A stretch of DNA of 64,000 nucleotides from Holdemania massiliensis AP2. GTDB lineage: Bacteria; Bacillota_I; Bacilli_A; Erysipelotrichales; Erysipelotrichaceae. Location: contig NZ_HE998567.1 of assembly GCF_000327285.1 (NCBI RefSeq), positions 59,136-123,135 of the forward strand, given 5' to 3'. Below the pieces are notes generated by a model. That model was not told the origin of the DNA. It did no database searches and worked only from the letters and a program-made list of their open reading frames with translations. Shown piece by piece: positions 18,211-26,029 of the stretch (its first letter is position 1; every line of letters begins with the position of its first letter). A program made the position numbers and the translations under genes.

Positions 18211-18899
18211 TCGCGATTATCGGAGCGATGAAGGTTGAAATTGACGCGCTGCTGGCTTTGATGGAGGACGTCGAAGCCAGCTCAATTCAGAAGATTCCGT
18301 TTTATACCGGAAAGCTGGCTGATGTTCCGGTGGTTGTCACGCAAAGCGGCGTCGGCAAAACGCTAGCCGCGATGAGTACCACGCTGCTGCTGGAACATTT
18401 TGATGTCAGCGGTGTGATCAATATCGGCACAGCCGGCGGATTAATGGAAAATCAAGAGGTTCTGGATGTCGTCATTTCCACGCGGATTGCGCATCATGAT
18501 GTGGATGTGCCAGGGTGGAATCATGGCTTCGGCCTAGATAACCCATGCTGCTTTGCCGCGGATGAACGGTGTGTTCAGGCTGTTTCCCGGGTCATTCAAG
18601 AGCACGACCGGGCCTGGATCGGTCCGATTGCTTCCGGCGATTGCTTTGTCAATACCGCACAACAGGTCGCAAGGATCAAACAGGAATACCCTGAGGCGCT
18701 ATGTGCGGAAATGGAAGCCGCGTCAATCGCGCAGGTCTCTGCACATTACGGCGTTCCGTTTGTCGTTGTGCGTTCGCTGTCCGACATTACGTTAAAAGCA
18801 GGCAATGCAATGACGTTTGAAGAATATGCGCAGAAAGCCTCTGTCCGTTCGGCGGCATGGTGTGAAAAGGTTGTTGTGAAGCTGGCTGAGTGCTTATGA
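18207..18899 (+). CDS. mtnN: 5'-methylthioadenosine/S-adenosylhomocysteine nucleosidase
   Basis: 230-residue MTA/SAH nucleosidase that removes adenine from SAH, MTA and 5'-deoxyadenosine. Motifs: IGAMKVEIDAL, VINIGTAGGL, SGDCFVNTA and the substrate region CAEMEAASIAQV, with SLSDIT as catalytic Asp region. Its position after a methyltransferase fits recycling of SAH. Shares ATGA-type overlap with the next gene. Confidence 0.93.
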   Translation: MIAIIGAMKVEIDALLALMEDVEASSIQKIPFYTGKLADVPVVVTQSGVGKTLAAMSTTLLLEHFDVSGVINIGTAGGLMENQEVLDVVISTRIAHHDVDVPGWNHGFGLDNPCCFAADERCVQAVSRVIQEHDRAWIGPIASGDCFVNTAQQVARIKQEYPEALCAEMEAASIAQVSAHYGVPFVVVRSLSDITLKAGNAMTFEEYAQKASVRSAAWCEKVVVKLAECL

Positions 18900-19495
18900 G
18901 TGAAACGCTTCGATTCTGGCTGGAACGGATCATGACCGTTGAGTTCTGGGTGGAAGCACTCTCGGCGTTTAAAGATCTGGGACCCTTGGCTCCAATCTGT
19001 TTGGCCTTGGTGGAATCCTTGATACCAGCCTTGCCGTTAGTCGCGATTGTTACGATCAATATCAGCGCCCACGGCGCGATCCTGGGTTTTTTTTATTCCT
19101 GGATCGGAACGACGGTGGGTTCACTGATCGTCTTTCTGTTCTTCCGTCGGATTGTCAAGCACCGGCTGATGCCCTGGTTCAGCCGCAGCGCTTCAATTCA
19201 AAAAGCCTTGAATTGGGTCGCCGGCCGCAATGCCGCGGTGCTGTTTATTTTAGTCGCAATGCCGTTTACGCCCAGTTCCTTCATCAACATTGCTTTCGGC
19301 CTGTCCGATTTTGAAGAATCAAAATTTATTAAAACCTTGATCGCGGCGAAGCTGATTATGATGTTCGGCTTAAGCGTGTTCGGCAAGACTTTAAGCATTT
19401 CGTTTACCCGCCCGATTTATCTGCTGCTGGCCGCTGGAATTCTGGCTGTTCTGTATTGCGTTTCTGTTCATTTCCGAAAAAAGCATGGGTTATAA
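18896..19495 (+). CDS. TVP38/TMEM64 (VTT) family membrane protein
   Basis: 199 residues, hydrophobic, with about five membrane segments and the VTT-domain pattern FILVAMPFTPSSFINIAFGLS in the middle. Resembles Bacillus YqeD-type VTT proteins; a lipid-scrambling or membrane-homeostasis role is known for the wider superfamily only. The ATG overlaps the mtnN stop. GTG 18890 is an alternative start in the same frame. Confidence 0.78.
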   Translation: MSETLRFWLERIMTVEFWVEALSAFKDLGPLAPICLALVESLIPALPLVAIVTINISAHGAILGFFYSWIGTTVGSLIVFLFFRRIVKHRLMPWFSRSASIQKALNWVAGRNAAVLFILVAMPFTPSSFINIAFGLSDFEESKFIKTLIAAKLIMMFGLSVFGKTLSISFTRPIYLLLAAGILAVLYCVSVHFRKKHGL

Positions 19496-19623
19496 AACTA
19501 ACCTGCATCTTTTAAATTCGGGAATAAAGTTAAAACAGTAAGAACAGGATTAGAGAATAAGGCCGCGGCTGAAAGATTGGCTTAGTGTTCAGGCTGACCT
19601 GTATTCTGGGGTTTGAGGTCTAA

Positions 19624-19683
19624 AAAAAGGATACGCAATGAGCCGTTCTGTTATCCGGAACCGCTTCATTTCGCATCCTTTTA
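19624..19683. terminator. Bidirectional terminator between convergent genes
   Basis: A long stem pairs AAAGGATACGCAATGAGC with GCTTCATTTCGCATCCTTT with a few mismatches. T runs follow on both strands. Serves the VTT gene on plus and the IMP cyclohydrolase on minus. Confidence 0.85.
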
Positions 19684-19713
19684 TTTTGTTTTTAATTTCT
19701 TCTCAGCAACGGC

Positions 19714-20427
19714 TTAGGCGTGTTTATTGACAATCCGGGTTTCTGTTTCACCGCTTGCCAGATCGATCATCCGAACAAACAGCGAAACCTTATTGTCAGG
19801 ATTCAGATTTGTCCATAACAGTTCTGTCATGGCATCCAGTGAATCGAGGATTTCCACCCGTTTTGGTTCTCCTTCAAAGCTAGGCAGCGGATCGCCGTCA
19901 TGCATGTAGGTATGGATGAAATGGCCTTCGCCCGCCAGCGGATTTTCGTAGGCAAAGGTGTAGCGGTGGCAGGACTGCGGATCGCCGTCGCTGCTCTTTA
20001 AGATCGACAGCGCATAGTTGAACTTGCCGCTTTCAATATGCAGAATGCCTGAAATGCGGGGCGTAAAGTTCGGTCCGTCCGGCTCAAATTCCCGGCTGCG
20101 CAGCGCTTGTTCAAAAGTCAGCTGACGATCCATGCCGGCATAAATCGTATCGGTCTGATCCCCGTTGGTGACGATGGTCTTGTTGCCCAGAACCCGAACC
20201 GGAGCGTAAATGATTAAGGATGGATCAACCAGCTTTGACGGATCGTAGGCCTGCGTGCGGATGCCCTGTCCCTCAGTGACAAAAATACGATTGCGGCTGT
20301 TTTCACTGCGTCCCATGATGAAATAAGCGGCTACGGCTTTGCGTCCGTCCGGAGTTTTGCCCAGTACGATGCCCCGTCCGGGATAGGTGTTCCGTTGAAG
20401 ATCGTCTTTGAGTGAGATTTTTTGCAT
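19714..20427 (-). CDS. PurO-type IMP cyclohydrolase
   Basis: 237 residues resembling the IMP cyclohydrolase PurO family (N-terminus NTYPGRGIVLGKTPDGRKAVAAYFIMGRSENSRNR, then NFTPRISG and GEGHFIHTYMHDGDPLPSFEG). PurO, first described in archaea, closes FAICAR to IMP; bacterial members exist. It starts at ATG 20427 after GGAGG. A ZTP riboswitch in its 5' leader independently ties the gene to purine/one-carbon metabolism, since ZTP derives from AICAR. Whether a purH also occurs elsewhere cannot be seen here. Confidence 0.82.
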   Translation of the reverse strand: MQKISLKDDLQRNTYPGRGIVLGKTPDGRKAVAAYFIMGRSENSRNRIFVTEGQGIRTQAYDPSKLVDPSLIIYAPVRVLGNKTIVTNGDQTDTIYAGMDRQLTFEQALRSREFEPDGPNFTPRISGILHIESGKFNYALSILKSSDGDPQSCHRYTFAYENPLAGEGHFIHTYMHDGDPLPSFEGEPKRVEILDSLDAMTELLWTNLNPDNKVSLFVRMIDLASGETETRIVNKHA

Positions 20428-20449
20428 AAATTTTCCTCCCTACATATGA

Positions 20450-20537
20450 CGGGAAATGCTTTCCCGGCCCAGGCGGTCGGCTGATTCCGGCTTGTGCTCC
20501 CTGTGGTTATTCCACTGATCCGCCAGTTGCACATCCA
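20450..20537 (-). promoter_or_regulatory. ZTP (pfl) riboswitch upstream of the IMP cyclohydrolase
   Basis: Reading the minus strand 5' to 3': GCAACTGGCG, a GTGG/CCAC stem, CAGGGAGC, then GCCGACCGCCTGGGC (20481-20467). These are the conserved ZTP-aptamer blocks in the right order. It is followed by a perfect CGGGAAA/TTTCCCG hairpin (20466-20450) and then the ribosome site GGAGG at 20439-20435. There is no T tract, so a translational expression platform is more likely than a terminator. A promoter lies just upstream (20543-20571). Confidence 0.85.
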
Positions 20538-20542
20538 ACAAG

Positions 20543-20571
20543 AGTTTAGACTATTCCACGGAAAAAAACAA
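20543..20571 (-). promoter_or_regulatory. Promoter of the ZTP-leader transcript
   Basis: On the minus strand TTGTTT (20571-20566), a 17-base spacer and TAAACT (20548-20543). The start point would be at about 20536, exactly at the 5' edge of the aptamer. Confidence 0.6.
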
Positions 20572-20572
20572 G

Positions 20573-20608
20573 GTCGTAAAAAAGAAAAGCCCTGAAAATT
20601 CAGGACTT
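20573..20608 (-). terminator. Terminator of the thioredoxin-like gene
   Basis: On the minus strand AAGTCCTGAA/TTCAGGGCTT (20608-20599 with 20596-20587) followed by a T-rich run. The stem overlaps the stop codon of the gene. Confidence 0.75.
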
Positions 20609-21185
20609 ACTCAGGCTGTTCAATTAACTCTCCCTGTTCTTCAACTTCACCGGTCCAGACGCCGTTGTCAATCATCCAGAGCTTCAGACTCGCAGCGTCA
20701 ATCGGATCTTCTTTGTTCCAGCTGAGAACATTGTTGATGGTCTGCGCGCCGTCGTCGGCAACCGTCAGGGAGACAAAGGCCGGGAAGCTTTCAAAGCCCC
20801 ACTGGCTTTTCAGCTTGGCTGCCGGATAATACTCACCCAGACTTGTCAGATCATAAAATTCAAACGCATCCAGCGCGGTGGTCTTCAGTTCCTGCGCTAA
20901 AGGCTTAAAAACATATTCATTGATATAGGCGCAGTCGTCATTATCCGGCCGGCAGAAATAAATCGTATGCGTGCCGGGAGCTAATTCTGACTGAGCCGAA
21001 GCTGAGGCCGGTGCTGCGTCATCGGGCGGCTCAACAGATCGAAGCATAGCGGAAGGCTCCGCGGCGCTTAAATAACTTTCTTCTATGCCGGTTGCGGCTT
21101 TCGGCTCCAGCGCTCGGTAAGAAAACAAGGTTGCGCTGCTGAGAAAAAGGAATCCCATCGATCCGATCATCAGTTTCTTTAACAC
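20607..21185 (-). CDS. Predicted membrane-anchored thioredoxin-like protein
   Basis: 192 residues. An N-terminal hydrophobic helix (LMIGSMGFLFLSSATLFSY) serves as signal anchor, followed by a low-complexity A/S/P/E linker. The globular domain has IYFCRPDNDDC (a C-x6-C pair), FYDLTSLGEYYPAAKLKSQWGFESFPAFVSL and a conserved proline region, suggesting a thioredoxin-fold relative. The usual CxxC is absent. Of the in-frame starts, GTG 21185 has GAGGAG at 21200-21195; TTG 21209 does not. Function unknown; thioredoxin relationship is inference. Confidence 0.65.
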   Translation of the reverse strand: MLKKLMIGSMGFLFLSSATLFSYRALEPKAATGIEESYLSAAEPSAMLRSVEPPDDAAPASASAQSELAPGTHTIYFCRPDNDDCAYINEYVFKPLAQELKTTALDAFEFYDLTSLGEYYPAAKLKSQWGFESFPAFVSLTVADDGAQTINNVLSWNKEDPIDAASLKLWMIDNGVWTGEVEEQGELIEQPE

Positions 21186-21317
21186 ATCATCACGCTCCTC
21201 AAATGCCAAATCATCATATCATGTTTCACACGCTTTTGCAAATCGGCCGGGCCGGGCGGAGAATCTTGCGGCGCAAAGCAAAAACTTACCTTTGCGTTAA
21301 AGCCGGGTCGAGTTCAT

Positions 21318-21346
21318 TGTTTCAGCTGTCTGAATTTGATATAATA
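21318..21346 (+). promoter_or_regulatory. Promoter of tseB-dnaD-nth
   Basis: TTGTTT (21318-21323), a 17-base spacer and TATAAT (21341-21346), with an upstream TG making TGATATAAT. Confidence 0.7.
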
Positions 21347-21367
21347 ATGATCACAGAGGTGAAGGCC

Positions 21368-21838
21368 ATGAATTCCAGGCGCGTCAAGTCGCTGCTCCTT
21401 TCGGGAGCTTTGACGGTTATTTTATTTTTATGTATTTTTATCAGCAGCGCAATTTTTGTTCAGGGTCCCTATATCAAAGACCGCAGTGCGGATCTGCGGC
21501 TGCATCGGCAGCTGATGGAATCAATGCGGGCTCAGGAAGGGGAATGGGTCGGTCGTTATGCTCTGAATGAAGTTACGTATATATCGCGTGTTACCTCCTT
21601 GTCCAAGCGATGGCTTGTTTGGTATGATGATCAGCTGACGATTAAGGCTCAGATTGAAGAAGCGCAGATTGATTCAGCGCAGGCTTTGGTGATTGGGGAA
21701 CAAAATGGAATCCAGCAGGCCCAGATCCAGTTTGGCTGGGTACAAGACCGGCCGGCTGTGATTCTTGAAGATGCCAACCGTGAGCTCGCTCTGGACGCAG
21801 AGACCTTAGAAAAATTAATGCTGTATGAAAAGAGGTAG
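21368..21838 (+). CDS. tseB: TseB/YpmB-like membrane-anchored protein
   Basis: 156 residues: a single N-terminal membrane helix (SLLLSGALTVILFLCIFISSA) and an extracytoplasmic beta-rich domain. The position before dnaD and nth matches Bacillus ypmB/tseB, whose product associates with PBP2A. The intervening aspB and asnS of Bacillus are absent. GAGGTGAAGG lies upstream of ATG 21368. Sequence similarity is low; the call leans on synteny and topology. Confidence 0.68.
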   Translation: MNSRRVKSLLLSGALTVILFLCIFISSAIFVQGPYIKDRSADLRLHRQLMESMRAQEGEWVGRYALNEVTYISRVTSLSKRWLVWYDDQLTIKAQIEEAQIDSAQALVIGEQNGIQQAQIQFGWVQDRPAVILEDANRELALDAETLEKLMLYEKR

Positions 21839-21841
21839 AGG

Positions 21842-22393
21842 ATGAAGGCATGGTGGAAGCAGCCCTATATCAACCGGCTGCAGTGGATTCTGGAACATTA
21901 TGAATGGTTCGGCTTTTCCGAAACGGAAGGGTTGGTTGTTTTGATGATTGAATATCTGAATACGTGTCAGACACCGATTACCCCGGCGTTGTTGGAAAAG
22001 AAAACAGGGCTGACGAAGGCAGCGCTGGATCAGGCGCTGAGTGTCTTATGCGCGAAGAAGTATCTGGAATTGAAAGCTGGACGGTCTTCGGTCAGTTTCA
22101 GCTTAGACGGACTTTATAACGCGGATACGGCGAAATCACAAAAAGCGATGGAACAGCCGGTTTTTGATTTATTTGAGGGAGAATTTGGCAGGCCGCTGAA
22201 TTCTAATGAACTGATGACGCTGCAGACTTGGGTCAGCCGCTATGATTCTTCCGTTTTAGTCAAGGTTTTGAAAGAAGCCAGCATGTATCAGAAACTGAAT
22301 TTTGCCTATATGCAGCGAATTTTGTCGGAATGGCAGCGGAAGGGTTGGATTGGGCCGGATGGCCGGGAGGTTAGAAATCATGAAAGTGGATGA
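21842..22393 (+). CDS. dnaD: DnaD-like replication initiation protein
   Basis: 183 residues. An N-terminal winged-helix domain (TPITPALLEKKTGLTKAALDQALSVLCAKKYLELK) is followed by the DnaD C-terminal domain (FEGEFGRPLNSNELMTLQTWV...YMQRILSEWQRKG). DnaD family proteins remodel DNA at oriC during primosome assembly. The start is 4 bases after tseB, and it overlaps nth by 14 bases. Confidence 0.88.
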   Translation: MKAWWKQPYINRLQWILEHYEWFGFSETEGLVVLMIEYLNTCQTPITPALLEKKTGLTKAALDQALSVLCAKKYLELKAGRSSVSFSLDGLYNADTAKSQKAMEQPVFDLFEGEFGRPLNSNELMTLQTWVSRYDSSVLVKVLKEASMYQKLNFAYMQRILSEWQRKGWIGPDGREVRNHESG

Positions 22394-23057
22394 AATTTTA
22401 GCGAAGCTGACGGAAATGTTTCCCGATGCGCATTGCGAGCTGATTCACCGCAATCCCTTTGAACTGGCAGTGGCTGTTGTCCTGTCAGCGCAGACCACAG
22501 ACGTGTCCGTCAACAAAGTCACGCCGCAGCTGTTTGAGAAATTTCCGACGCCCCAAGCGCTGGCTTCCGCTTCATTAGAGGAAATTGAATCCTGCATTCG
22601 CCGGATTGGTCTGTATCATAATAAAGCCAAGAGTATTCAGGGACTGGCACGCGGCGTTGTTGAGCAGTTTGACGGGGTGATGCCGCAGACGATGGAAGAG
22701 CTGATGAGTCTTCCGGGAGTGGGGCGTAAAAGCGCCAATGTCATTATGTCTGTCTGCTTTGGTATGCCGGCGATCGCAGTCGATACGCATGTCGAGCGGG
22801 TGTCGAAGCGCTTAAGGCTGGCCGCTCCCAAAGATACTGTGCTGGAAGTGGAAAAGAAGCTGATGCGCAAGCTGCCGAAGTCAGAATGGTCGCATGCTCA
22901 TCATCTGTTTATTTTTTTCGGCCGTTATTTCTGCAAGGCTAAAAATCCGCAGTGTCAGGACTGTCCGTTTACTTCCTTCTGCCGAGAATATCAGGCGCAG
23001 CAGAAGCAGGCTGAGAAAGTAGAAAAACAAAAAAGGGTCAAAGCCAAAGCGGCATAA
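22380..23057 (+). CDS. nth: Endonuclease III
   Basis: 225-residue DNA glycosylase/AP lyase for oxidised pyrimidines. Helix-hairpin-helix LPGVGRKSANVI carries the catalytic lysine; VDTHVERV carries the catalytic aspartate. The [4Fe-4S] cluster cysteines are in CKAKNPQCQDCPFTSFC (C-x6-C-x2-C-x5-C). ATG 22380 follows a GGGAGG ribosome site inside dnaD. Confidence 0.95.
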   Translation: MKVDEILAKLTEMFPDAHCELIHRNPFELAVAVVLSAQTTDVSVNKVTPQLFEKFPTPQALASASLEEIESCIRRIGLYHNKAKSIQGLARGVVEQFDGVMPQTMEELMSLPGVGRKSANVIMSVCFGMPAIAVDTHVERVSKRLRLAAPKDTVLEVEKKLMRKLPKSEWSHAHHLFIFFGRYFCKAKNPQCQDCPFTSFCREYQAQQKQAEKVEKQKRVKAKAA

Positions 23058-23118
23058 ACCGTGGGAAAATGAGTTCGTGGGATGGAAGACGAACACTTTG
23101 ATCAAATTGAAATAAAGA

Positions 23119-23163
23119 AAAGGCGGATGTTTGACTGCTTGCGGCAGTTGTGCATGCGCCTTT
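23119..23163. terminator. Terminator between nth and the TPR gene
   Basis: AAAGGCG (23119-23125) pairs with the 3' arm CGCCTTT near 23157-23163, with an inner CTGC/GCAG stem. Serves convergent genes on both strands. Confidence 0.7.
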
Positions 23164-23213
23164 GTTATATTTTATTTGAGCTGCCGTCAAAAACGAATTG
23201 GATTTCAGTTCGT

Positions 23214-25931
23214 TTATTTGCCCTTGAACAATTTAAATCCTTTTGGTTTCTCAAGCTCTTTTTGAGCCTGTGCCATCCACTCTGAGTCTCTACCTTCCGC
23301 TTTGGCTATTTTCAGCCATTTCAGCGCTTCTTCACGCTGATCTGTTTTCCAATAATGATAAGCCAGAACACTATGGAACCATGGCGTATCATACCCTTTC
23401 TCCAAGGCTTCCTTTAAATAAGCTTCGGCTTTCGGGTGGTGGCCTAAACGATCCTCTGTGCAGCCCAGCTGAGCCAGCAGCCAGCCGCTTTTTTCCTGCC
23501 GCAGATGATAGGCCCGCTGGAAATAATCCAGAGCTTTATCGTATAATTCCATTTCACTGTAATTCCAGCCGAATTCTTCATAGAGCGAAGCTTCGTCATG
23601 ATCCTTTGCTTTGCGCAGATGGACAATCGCTTCGCGATGTTCTCCCATTGGACCTAAATTGCGGGCCATCATCCAATGATAATCGCTGCAGTCCTTTTCC
23701 TCTTCATCAAACCCCAGCGGGACTTCCTTTAACGCCTCTTCATACTTTTCCATGCGATTGTAAACGACGGCCAGCTGATAATGCGGCCAGCTGTCGGCAT
23801 ATCCCATATCAAGACCTTTCTTCAAACTGGCTTCGGCTTCTTCCAGCTGATCGATATTTTTATAAGAGATGCCTAACTGACAATACGTCCAGGCATTGTC
23901 GGGCTTGAGTTTGATTGAACGCTTCAAGTAGCCGATTGCTTCTTCGCTGCGGTCCAGCTGATTCAGACAGTAGCCGGCCTCACCCAATACCCAGCGATCT
24001 TCAGTTTCCGGCAGATTCAGCTTTTCCAGAACGCTCAGTTCTTCCTGATAGCGGCTAAGCTGAGAAAGAATCCAAGCGGTTTCTCGCAGATTCCAAGGTT
24101 CTTCAAAATTCAGCTGTTTTGCTTTTTCCATTTCAGCCAGAGCTTCATCAAAACGTTTAAGCCGACTCAGAGCGTAGCCAAGCTGAGCATGGGCCCAGCC
24201 GTCTTCCGGATCCTGTTCAATTGACCGCTCAAATAATTGGCGGCCTTCTTCATAGTTGTCCAGCTGAATTTGATTCCAGCCGATTTCGTTGATGATCCAC
24301 AGATCGTCGCGGCCCAGCTCCTGTGCTTTTTTCAGCTGTTCCATCGCCGCTTCATTCTTACGCTGCCGGCCATAGTTCCAGGCTCTTAAGGAATACAGCT
24401 CAATGTCCTGCTTGCCTTTTTGTTCGGCAATATCCAATTCACTTAAGGCCTCGTCATAACGGTCAAGCTGACTGTAAGCATCGGCTTTGCGGTAATGCAG
24501 CCAATCATCATCGCGGCCCATTTCCTGCGCTTTCTGCAAATATTCCAGTTCTTGATCGTAAGCGCCGAGGCGATGATGCAGCCAGGCACAGTCGCTCCAG
24601 ATCCAGATTTCATGGATGCCGGTCGCAAGAGCCTTGGAATAATTTTCCCGGGCGGATTCCAGCTGATCCATGCGGACTTGATTCCAGGCGATTTGAGCCA
24701 GTACCCAGCCGTTTTCAGGCTGTTCTTCCAACAGTTTGAAATAGACCTCAAGCGCTTCTTCCTTATGTCCGCCGGCTGCTAAATTCCAGCCCAGCTGAGT
24801 TTTAACCCAGAAGGGATCGTTATGGATTGGAGCGGCTTTTTCGTAGTATTGGACGGCCTTGTCATAGTCGTTGACTTCAGAATAATCGTAGCCCAGCTGA
24901 GCATACAGCCACCCGTCATCCCGTCCCAGGCTCAACGCTTTTTCAAGCAGCGGCAGGGCCTGCTTGGAATCGCCTTTCTGGGAAAGCTGGTAAGCTAAAT
25001 GAGAAAGTGCGGCAATGTTGTCCGGGTCTTTCTGCAGTGCCAGCTCAAACTGCGGGATGGCTTCCTCCGGCAGATTCATGTCTTCTTTGACATAACCGAT
25101 CTGAACCTCGATCCAAGCATCATCCCGACCCAGCGCTTTGGCTTGAAGAAAGTGCGGCAGGGCGGTTTCCGGTTTGCCCTGCATCGCATAGCAGCGCGCC
25201 AGCTCGCAATGACTCCAGATGTCCTGATCATTTAAAGCTACCGATTTTTCAAGATAGGACTGCGCTTGATCCGGATGATCAAGACTGTTGCAGCAGAAAC
25301 CCAGCTCATTGAGCAGCCATAAATCTTCAGGATTCTCCTTGATCAGCTCCTGCAGCACTTCCAGCTCATCCTCCAACCGGTTAACACGCGAGCAGCTCCA
25401 GGCATATTCCTTCATGACCCATAGGTCGCGGTAATTCATGGTCAGTGCTTTTTTCAGTTCATTCAGAGCCTGATCGGGCTGTTCCATCCGATTGTAGCAG
25501 AATCCGATCTGAGCATGGCACCAGCCGTCGGTCTGATCAAAATATAGGGCTTCTTCAAAGTAACCAATCGCTTCTTCATATTTGTCCAGCTGGGTCAGCG
25601 TCCAGCCTTTTTCGCGATACAGCCAGGCGTCGTCGCGGCCTTTCTTTTCCGTCTGGTTTAAATAGTCCAGGGCGGATTCATGCATCTCCATCTTGTTCAG
25701 AACCCATCCCAGCTGTGAGAGGAGGCCGGCATCGTCCTGTCCTAAGCTTGAGGCTTTGCTTAAGCTCCAGAACGCTTCCTGATAGCGTTCCAGCATGCCC
25801 AGAATCCAGCCGCGTTCACTGTAATACCAGGCTTTATCATGAATCTTTGCTTCGTTGGCGTCGAGTGTCAGCAGAGCCTGCTGAATCTGATCTTCGTCGA
25901 CCAATTTTTGGATTTCTTCTTCGATTTTCAA
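23214..25931 (-). CDS. Giant tetratricopeptide-repeat protein
   Basis: 905 residues made almost wholly of about 25 consecutive TPR units of 33-36 residues, with a strong consensus (G-R-D-D-x-W-L-x-x-x-L-G-W-x-x-x-x-L-x-x-Y-x-E-A-L). Tryptophan at the start of each helix A is unusually frequent. No signal peptide, membrane helix or enzymatic domain is visible, so it is a cytoplasmic scaffold. The start is TTG 25931 with AAGGAG upstream. It follows ponA in the same direction but behind a terminator, so it is probably a separate transcript. Function unknown. Confidence 0.85.
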   Translation of the reverse strand: MKIEEEIQKLVDEDQIQQALLTLDANEAKIHDKAWYYSERGWILGMLERYQEAFWSLSKASSLGQDDAGLLSQLGWVLNKMEMHESALDYLNQTEKKGRDDAWLYREKGWTLTQLDKYEEAIGYFEEALYFDQTDGWCHAQIGFCYNRMEQPDQALNELKKALTMNYRDLWVMKEYAWSCSRVNRLEDELEVLQELIKENPEDLWLLNELGFCCNSLDHPDQAQSYLEKSVALNDQDIWSHCELARCYAMQGKPETALPHFLQAKALGRDDAWIEVQIGYVKEDMNLPEEAIPQFELALQKDPDNIAALSHLAYQLSQKGDSKQALPLLEKALSLGRDDGWLYAQLGYDYSEVNDYDKAVQYYEKAAPIHNDPFWVKTQLGWNLAAGGHKEEALEVYFKLLEEQPENGWVLAQIAWNQVRMDQLESARENYSKALATGIHEIWIWSDCAWLHHRLGAYDQELEYLQKAQEMGRDDDWLHYRKADAYSQLDRYDEALSELDIAEQKGKQDIELYSLRAWNYGRQRKNEAAMEQLKKAQELGRDDLWIINEIGWNQIQLDNYEEGRQLFERSIEQDPEDGWAHAQLGYALSRLKRFDEALAEMEKAKQLNFEEPWNLRETAWILSQLSRYQEELSVLEKLNLPETEDRWVLGEAGYCLNQLDRSEEAIGYLKRSIKLKPDNAWTYCQLGISYKNIDQLEEAEASLKKGLDMGYADSWPHYQLAVVYNRMEKYEEALKEVPLGFDEEEKDCSDYHWMMARNLGPMGEHREAIVHLRKAKDHDEASLYEEFGWNYSEMELYDKALDYFQRAYHLRQEKSGWLLAQLGCTEDRLGHHPKAEAYLKEALEKGYDTPWFHSVLAYHYWKTDQREEALKWLKIAKAEGRDSEWMAQAQKELEKPKGFKLFKGK

Positions 25932-25964
25932 GTTATCAGCTCCTTGTTCTCATTTTAACATAAA

Positions 25965-25997
25965 AACGGCAGAGCAAATTGAATTTCCTCTGCCGTT
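25965..25997 (-). terminator. Terminator of ponA
   Basis: On the minus strand AACGGCAGAG (25997-25988) pairs perfectly with CTCTGCCGTT (25974-25965), followed by T residues. It isolates ponA from the TPR gene. Confidence 0.85.
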
Positions 25998-26029
25998 GGC
26001 GAAATTAAGATTTTTGTAAGAATACGGAA

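Noticed and set aside
23243-23908. 221-codon plus-strand frame opposite the TPR gene
   Set aside because: Antisense shadow of the TPR repeats; composition follows the reverse frame.
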